Assembly (NCBI GenBank): GCA_026998145.1
Contig: JALTRC010000351.1
Coordinates: forward strand, 1-10,536
DNA from: Gammaproteobacteria bacterium
GTDB taxonomy: Bacteria; Pseudomonadota; Gammaproteobacteria; SZUA-229
Length of the DNA stretch: 10,536 nt
Reading direction: 5' to 3'
Every line of letters begins with the position of its first letter. Within the stretch, counting starts at the first letter, position 1. The notes below the pieces were generated by a model. That model saw only the letters and a list, made by a program, of their open reading frames with translations, did no database searches and was not told where the DNA came from. Both the position numbers and the translations under genes were made by a program. This document shows, one piece after another, positions 6,818-10,536 of this stretch.

Positions 6818-7447
6818 TTAATTCGACTTATATAAAACACCGGTTCCCCCAAGGCCGCAATAGCCCTGTGGATTTTTAGCCAGATATTGCTGGTGAAATT
6901 CTTCCCCGTAATAGAATTCAGTGGCAGGTTTTATTTCGGTGGTAATTTTCCCCAGACCGGATGCCGATAAGTTATTCTGATAAACAGTCATAGAATCTAT
7001 TGCTTGCTGCATTTGTCGATCACTATATGTATAAATACCGGAGCGATATTGGGTGCCCTGATCATTTCCCTGCCGCATGCCCTGGGTCGGATTATGAGAT
7101 TCCCAAAATCTGATGAGTAAATCCTGATAGGATATTATCTGTGGATCAAAAACCACCAGCACTGTCTCATTATGGCCGGTTAAACCACTGCATACTTCTT
7201 CATAAACTGGATTGGGCGTAAATCCTCCGCTGTACCCTGCCGCTGTTGAATAAACCCCATCTATTTCCCAGAAACACTTTTCCGCACCCCAGAAACATCC
7301 CATACCAAATTGTGCCAGTTGCAAAGTGTTTTCAAAAGGCGGTTTCATGGGGTGACCGTTAACATAATGAATGCCGCTGATGGGCATAGTTTCAGACCGC
7401 CCAGGTAAAGCGGTATTAGCCGTTGGCATTGATAATTTTTTAATCAT
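6818..7447 (-). CDS. msrA: Peptide methionine-S-sulfoxide reductase MsrA
   Basis: A 209-residue protein closely matching E. coli MsrA (212 residues), including the N-terminal extension (ALPGRSETMPISGIHYVNGH, about 13-32). MsrA reduces the S-epimer of methionine sulfoxide in proteins, repairing oxidative damage. The catalytic cysteine is Cys51 in GMGCFWGAE, with Glu94 in GHNET, the GYSGGFTPNPVYEEVCSG block (71-88, holding Cys86), NPTQGMRQGNDQGTQYRS (119-136) and the C-terminal YCGLGG with Cys197. The E. coli enzyme has a second recycling cysteine eight residues after that one; here the position is Leu205, so this enzyme must recycle through Cys197 alone or another route. No signal peptide, so it is cytoplasmic. 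AAGAG precedes the ATG at a rather long distance. It is divergent from rsd and has a plausible promoter at 7488-7516. Confidence 0.97.
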   Translation of the reverse strand: MIKKLSMPTANTALPGRSETMPISGIHYVNGHPMKPPFENTLQLAQFGMGCFWGAEKCFWEIDGVYSTAAGYSGGFTPNPVYEEVCSGLTGHNETVLVVFDPQIISYQDLLIRFWESHNPTQGMRQGNDQGTQYRSGIYTYSDRQMQQAIDSMTVYQNNLSASGLGKITTEIKPATEFYYGEEFHQQYLAKNPQGYCGLGGTGVLYKSN

Positions 7448-7487
7448 GGGATGGCGACTCTTTTATTTCACAAATATACAGCAGAAT

Positions 7488-7516
7488 GATATAGGCAAAT
7501 GATCATGAAGTGTCAG
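7488..7516 (-). promoter_or_regulatory. Probable promoter of msrA
   Basis: On the minus strand, CTGACA (7511-7516, five of six matches) is followed after 17 bases by TATATC (7488-7493, four of six). The start site would be near 7480, giving a leader of about 33 bases. The spacer contains the palindrome ATGATCAT (7499-7506), which may be chance. Confidence 0.4.
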
Positions 7517-7558
7517 AAATCACCCATTTGGAGGACACATAAAGCTTAAATTCAATCA

Positions 7559-7586
7559 CTGATGCATTTTCTTCTTGATTTATAAG
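7559..7586 (+). promoter_or_regulatory. Possible promoter of rsd
   Basis: TATAAG (7581-7586, five of six matches to TATAAT) has CTGATG 16 bases upstream (7559-7564), a poor -35 box. The start would be near 7593, giving a leader of about 60 bases that includes the small hairpin at 7621-7637. Other weak pairs exist in this AT-rich divergent region, so this is only the best of several poor candidates. Confidence 0.22.
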
Positions 7587-7620
7587 GACATTTCAGGCAA
7601 TTTTATACCCATAAAAATTA

Positions 7621-7637
7621 GCACGTAAACCGCGTGC
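7621..7637 (+). other. Small hairpin in the rsd leader
   Basis: GCACG (7621-7625) pairs with CGTGC (7633-7637) around a seven-base loop, 15 bases before the rsd ATG at 7653. It has no T-run, so it is not a terminator. It might affect translation or message stability, or be a short operator half-site pair; nothing in the sequence decides this. Confidence 0.25.
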
Positions 7638-7652
7638 CCAAAATAAGACAAT

Positions 7653-8162
7653 ATGAAACTAAATGGCCATATAATGAATGACTCAATCGATAAACAACCC
7701 CCTGAAGAAAGACGCTCTCGTATTAAGCGAGAAATAAAACAGCTGATTTCCGAGCGCAATGAAGTGCTTTCCATGTACTGTAATCTGGCTGGTTGCGATG
7801 GCAGCAATAAGGTTGCTGCCGAGAACATCAGGCCGGATGACCTGCAGGATTTCTGTCAGCTGCTGATCGATTATATTGCCACCGGACATTTTGAATTATA
7901 CCGTCGTATATCCGAAGGTGAAGAGCGCCGTAAAGATGTGGTTAAGCTGGCCAATGTCATTTATCCCCGCATCGAGAAGACAACTCAAACCGCGGTTGAT
8001 TTTAATGATTTCTATATTGAAAACAAACCTGAAAAAGTTGATAAATTAACCGAAGATCTGTCAAAACTGGGGGAAGAACTGGCCACTCGCATTGAACTGG
8101 AAGACCAGTTAATCAATACTATCCTGGCACCGAAACAGGCGGCCGCTGAAGCCCTGCAATAA
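7653..8162 (+). CDS. rsd: Rsd/AlgQ-family anti-sigma-70 regulator
   Basis: A 169-residue, all-helical protein matching E. coli Rsd (158 residues) and Pseudomonas AlgQ. Rsd binds region 4 of sigma-70 as cells leave growth, lowering housekeeping transcription and favouring alternative sigma factors; AlgQ also influences alginate and siderophore genes. Conserved blocks seen: DFCQLLIDYIATGHFELY (66-83), IYPRIEKTTQTAVDFND (103-119) and LGEELATRIELEDQLI (139-154). The N-terminal helix has QLISERNEVL where E. coli Rsd has RWLHVRKHLL, so the family Trp is Leu31. The start is uncertain: ATG 7653 has AAGA upstream, and ATG 7674 is an in-frame alternative without a ribosome-binding site, which would give 162 residues. 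The gene ends in tandem stops (TAA TAG) followed by a strong terminator, so it is monocistronic, and it diverges from msrA. Confidence 0.92.
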   Translation: MKLNGHIMNDSIDKQPPEERRSRIKREIKQLISERNEVLSMYCNLAGCDGSNKVAAENIRPDDLQDFCQLLIDYIATGHFELYRRISEGEERRKDVVKLANVIYPRIEKTTQTAVDFNDFYIENKPEKVDKLTEDLSKLGEELATRIELEDQLINTILAPKQAAAEALQ

Positions 8163-8178
8163 TAGAACAATACAAACC

Positions 8179-8220
8179 ATAAACCGTATCACTTCAAAAA
8201 GTGATACGGTTTATTTTTTT
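8179..8220 (+). terminator. Strong intrinsic terminator of rsd, possibly bidirectional
   Basis: A perfect stem of 16 base pairs (8179-8194 with 8199-8214) closes a four-base CAAA loop, and the last bases of the right arm run into a T-tract ending at 8220. This terminates rsd. On the minus strand the same stem lies just after the rlmKL stop and is followed by the moderately T-rich GGTTTGTATTGTT, so it may also terminate kdsB-rlmKL. Confidence 0.92.
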
Positions 8221-10358
8221 CAGGTATTACGCTTTCGAATAATCCAGCAACGATGAATATTTTCCCGCCGCTTAAAATCTTCGGGAATCGTCTGCTTGCT
8301 AATATCCTCAACATCATTAAATTCAATAATTTTCGGATCCAGCTTGAATTTTCTAAAGTTATTGGAAAAAATCAGCTCGCCCCCATCCGCCAGTAAATTC
8401 ATTGCGCTGCGAATCAACCAGGGATGATCTTTCTGCACATCAAAAACCGCCTCCATGGTTTTTGAATTGGAAAAAGTTGGCGGATCAAGAAAAATTAAAT
8501 CATAACGCTTTTTCTGTTCACGGGCTTTTTTCAGCCACTGCACACAATCAGCCTTGATAAACTCATGTTGTGGCTGGGTGAAGCGGTTTAATGCAAAATT
8601 TCTTTTTGCCCAGTTTAAATAGGTATTGGACATATCCACTGTTGTGGTCGATGCCGCCCCTCCATCAGCGGCATAGACACTCACGGAACCTGTATAGGCA
8701 AACAGATTTAAAAAATCTTTACCGGCAGATTTTTCCCGCACCATCTGGCGTGTTATCCGGTGATCTAAAAACAGCCCCGTGTCCAGATAATCTTTTAAAT
8801 TAACAATAAACTGCAAACCGCCTTCATGGACAATAAATTCATTATTGGATTCCGCCAGCTTTTCATATTGTTGCAGGCCTTTTTGCTGACGGCGGGTTTT
8901 CATCACCAGCTTATCCGGGCGGATATTTAAGACTTCAGGCACCACATCCACCACATGCTGGATACGCTGCTGAATCTTGCGAATATCAATGGACTGGGGC
9001 GCCTGATATTCCTGAATATGCACCCAGTCACCATACACATCGATGGCCACCGCATACTCGGGCAGATCCGCATCATAAACCCGGTAACATTCGATATTAT
9101 TTTTCGCTGCCCAGCGGGCAATATGTTTTTTGTTTTTCTTTAAACGATTACGGAACATGGCGCGGGATTCTTCATCCTTTGCCTGACGCTGTTCCCGACT
9201 CTGGGGATTTTTTAATTCACGAATCGTGTATTGAAATAATTTACAGGCAATCGGCCCGTTCATAAAACTGTTTTGCTTATGGGCGCGCAAACCAATATGG
9301 CGAGCCAGATCCACATTGCCGGTAAACAGGGTCGTGGTCCAGTTGGCAAACTGATGCTTCCATATATCACCCAGCTCCGCATATAAATAACCCAGCTCTT
9401 CCACATCCCCCATACGTTCACCATAAGGGGGATTCACAATCACCAGCCCCGGCTGCATATCCTTTTCCGGCTGCGTGTCCAGCAAGGCCCGCTGTTTAAC
9501 GGTGATGTATTTTTCCAGCCCGGCTGCGGCAATATTCTGTTTAGCAGCATCCAGTGCATAGGGGGATACATCATAGCCACGAATACTTAATTGCTCCGAT
9601 TCTTTTCTGGCAGCACTGGCTTCCTGCAAACATTCACGCCAGGCTTTGGCATCATGGCCTTTCCAGTTTAAAAAACCAAAGTATTCCCGCTGTATTCCCG
9701 GCGCAATATTAAGCGCCATCAAAGCCGCTTCAATCAATAAAGTGCCGGAACCGCACATTAAATCCACCAGACTCAAAGATTCATTAGGCCAGCCTGCACG
9801 CATTAAAACGGCAGCTGCGAGATTCTCCTTCATGGGCGCCTGTGTACTGGCAGGACGAAGCCCCCGTTTATGCAGAGCCTCTCCGGATAAATCCAGACTG
9901 ACCGTGCACTGATCTTTATTAATATGTAAATTAACGCGAATATCCGGCCGCGATCTTTCCACATCCGGGCGGGTTTCATACAGCTCCCGGAACTGATCCA
10001 CAATGGCGTCCTTGGCTTTCAAAGATGCGTAATGACTATTGCTTAAACTGGAATGGCTAAGATGACAATCAATGGCCAGAGAACCATCCATGGCCAGATG
10101 CTGCCCCCAGTTAATGGACTGTACCAGTCGATATAAATCATCATCGGTTTTGATTTCCCCTTTAGTCAGGGGCATCAATACCCGGCTGGCCGTGCGTGAC
10201 CATAAACAGACCTGATAAGCCAGCTTTAAATCACCGCCAAATTCAACACCGGCATAAACCGCTTTTGCCTGGCCGGCACCTAGCTGCTGGATTTCTTTTT
10301 GCAGCAGATCTTCAACACCCTTGGGGCAGGAAGCAAAAAAAGTGTGTGGATTTGTCAT
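8220..10358 (-). CDS. rlmKL: Bifunctional 23S rRNA methyltransferase RlmKL (m2G2445 and m7G2069)
   Basis: A 712-residue fused enzyme matching E. coli RlmL/YcbY (702 residues). The N-terminal half methylates N2 of G2445 and the C-terminal half makes 7-methylguanosine at G2069, both in the peptidyl-transferase region of 23S rRNA. After a THUMP-type RNA-binding region (about 45-160) comes the first methyltransferase, with DLMCGSGTLLIEA (199-211) for S-adenosylmethionine binding and the catalytic VNPPYGERMG (308-317). The second has LNLFAYTGSVSVYAA (550-564) and FLDPPTFSNS (623-632). Both active sites look intact, as does the linker. AAGG five bases before the ATG is a fair ribosome-binding site. 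The start overlaps the stop of kdsB (ATGA), suggesting translational coupling. The stop at 8220-8222 abuts the T-tract of the convergent rsd terminator. Confidence 0.98.
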   Translation of the reverse strand: MTNPHTFFASCPKGVEDLLQKEIQQLGAGQAKAVYAGVEFGGDLKLAYQVCLWSRTASRVLMPLTKGEIKTDDDLYRLVQSINWGQHLAMDGSLAIDCHLSHSSLSNSHYASLKAKDAIVDQFRELYETRPDVERSRPDIRVNLHINKDQCTVSLDLSGEALHKRGLRPASTQAPMKENLAAAVLMRAGWPNESLSLVDLMCGSGTLLIEAALMALNIAPGIQREYFGFLNWKGHDAKAWRECLQEASAARKESEQLSIRGYDVSPYALDAAKQNIAAAGLEKYITVKQRALLDTQPEKDMQPGLVIVNPPYGERMGDVEELGYLYAELGDIWKHQFANWTTTLFTGNVDLARHIGLRAHKQNSFMNGPIACKLFQYTIRELKNPQSREQRQAKDEESRAMFRNRLKKNKKHIARWAAKNNIECYRVYDADLPEYAVAIDVYGDWVHIQEYQAPQSIDIRKIQQRIQHVVDVVPEVLNIRPDKLVMKTRRQQKGLQQYEKLAESNNEFIVHEGGLQFIVNLKDYLDTGLFLDHRITRQMVREKSAGKDFLNLFAYTGSVSVYAADGGAASTTTVDMSNTYLNWAKRNFALNRFTQPQHEFIKADCVQWLKKAREQKKRYDLIFLDPPTFSNSKTMEAVFDVQKDHPWLIRSAMNLLADGGELIFSNNFRKFKLDPKIIEFNDVEDISKQTIPEDFKRRENIHRCWIIRKRNT

Positions 10359-10536
10359 AGATGCCTTGAGGAAATACTGCTGAGTAATTGGGATACTTTT
10401 TCTACATCGTCCGGCGTATCAATACCGGGGCCGGGTAATTCCCTGGCCTGTTCTACATGAATGAAAGTGCCATGATATAAAGCCCGTAGTTGTTCCAGCT
10501 TTTCAATATTTTCCAGCTCACAGGGGGGCATATCCG
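10355..10536 (-). CDS. kdsB: 3-deoxy-manno-octulosonate cytidylyltransferase (CMP-KDO synthetase), C-terminal fragment
   Basis: The last 59 codons of a gene entering from the right edge on the minus strand. The translation contains CELENIEKLEQLRAL and, near the end, ELPGPGIDTPDDVEKV, which match the C-terminus of KdsB (E. coli: about 248 residues, with PLENIEMLEQLR and VPGTGVDTPEDLERV). KdsB activates KDO with CTP for lipopolysaccharide inner-core synthesis in the cytoplasm. The catalytic N-terminal region is outside the window. The TGA stop at 10355-10357 overlaps the ATG of rlmKL by four bases (ATGA), so the two genes are co-transcribed and probably translationally coupled. Confidence 0.92.
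   Translation of the reverse strand, partial: DMPPCELENIEKLEQLRALYHGTFIHVEQARELPGPGIDTPDDVEKVSQLLSSISSRHL

Noticed and set aside
7499..7506. ATGATCAT palindrome in the msrA promoter spacer as a repressor site
   Set aside because: Eight bases of AT-rich palindrome are expected by chance and there is no second copy nearby.
1..10536. CRISPR arrays, tRNAs, insertion sequences, direct-repeat arrays, attachment sites
   Set aside because: I looked for regularly spaced repeats, cloverleaf-like sequence and transposase or integrase motifs on both strands and saw none.

Overview
The window looks like a stretch of ordinary gammaproteobacterial chromosome with one less common signalling module at its left edge. 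The lineage call rests on several genes that are characteristic of Gammaproteobacteria: a fused RlmK-RlmL rRNA methyltransferase, an Rsd/AlgQ-family sigma-70 antagonist, RsmJ, an E. coli-type YcaO, and KdsB, which implies a Gram-negative lipopolysaccharide. I cannot name the genus. I see no insertion sequence, phage gene, tRNA, rRNA, CRISPR array or attachment site. No gap between genes exceeds 300 bases; the largest is about 205 bases, between msrA and rsd.

Left block (1-5351, all on the minus strand, so transcribed right to left): ycaO, an unrecognised 321-residue gene, a CHASE2/tetratricopeptide membrane Ser/Thr protein kinase, and the first 29 codons of a PP2C-type protein phosphatase that runs off the window. 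The gaps shrink along the block (88, 51 and 9 bases), so at least the kinase and phosphatase are probably one operon forming a reversible phosphorylation switch. The phosphatase start at positions 1-88 is easily missed because the fragment is so short.

Middle block (5395-7447): rsmJ points right and diverges from ycaO with only 43 bases between them. It converges on a small outer-membrane beta-barrel gene with 10 bases between the stop codons. That barrel gene lies downstream of msrA on the minus strand and has its own near-consensus promoter (GTTACA, 17 bases, TATAAT), which also fixes its start codon. MsrA lacks the second recycling cysteine of the E. coli enzyme.

Right block (7653-10536): rsd points right, diverging from msrA, and ends in a strong hairpin terminator whose T-tract reaches the rlmKL stop codon. 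kdsB (C-terminal end only) and rlmKL point left and overlap by four bases (ATGA), which suggests translational coupling.

Most genes here are housekeeping: ribosome modification (ycaO, rsmJ, rlmKL), protein repair (msrA), sigma-factor control (rsd) and lipopolysaccharide synthesis (kdsB). The part most likely to hold undescribed biology is the kinase-phosphatase pair together with the unrecognised 321-residue gene between it and ycaO.
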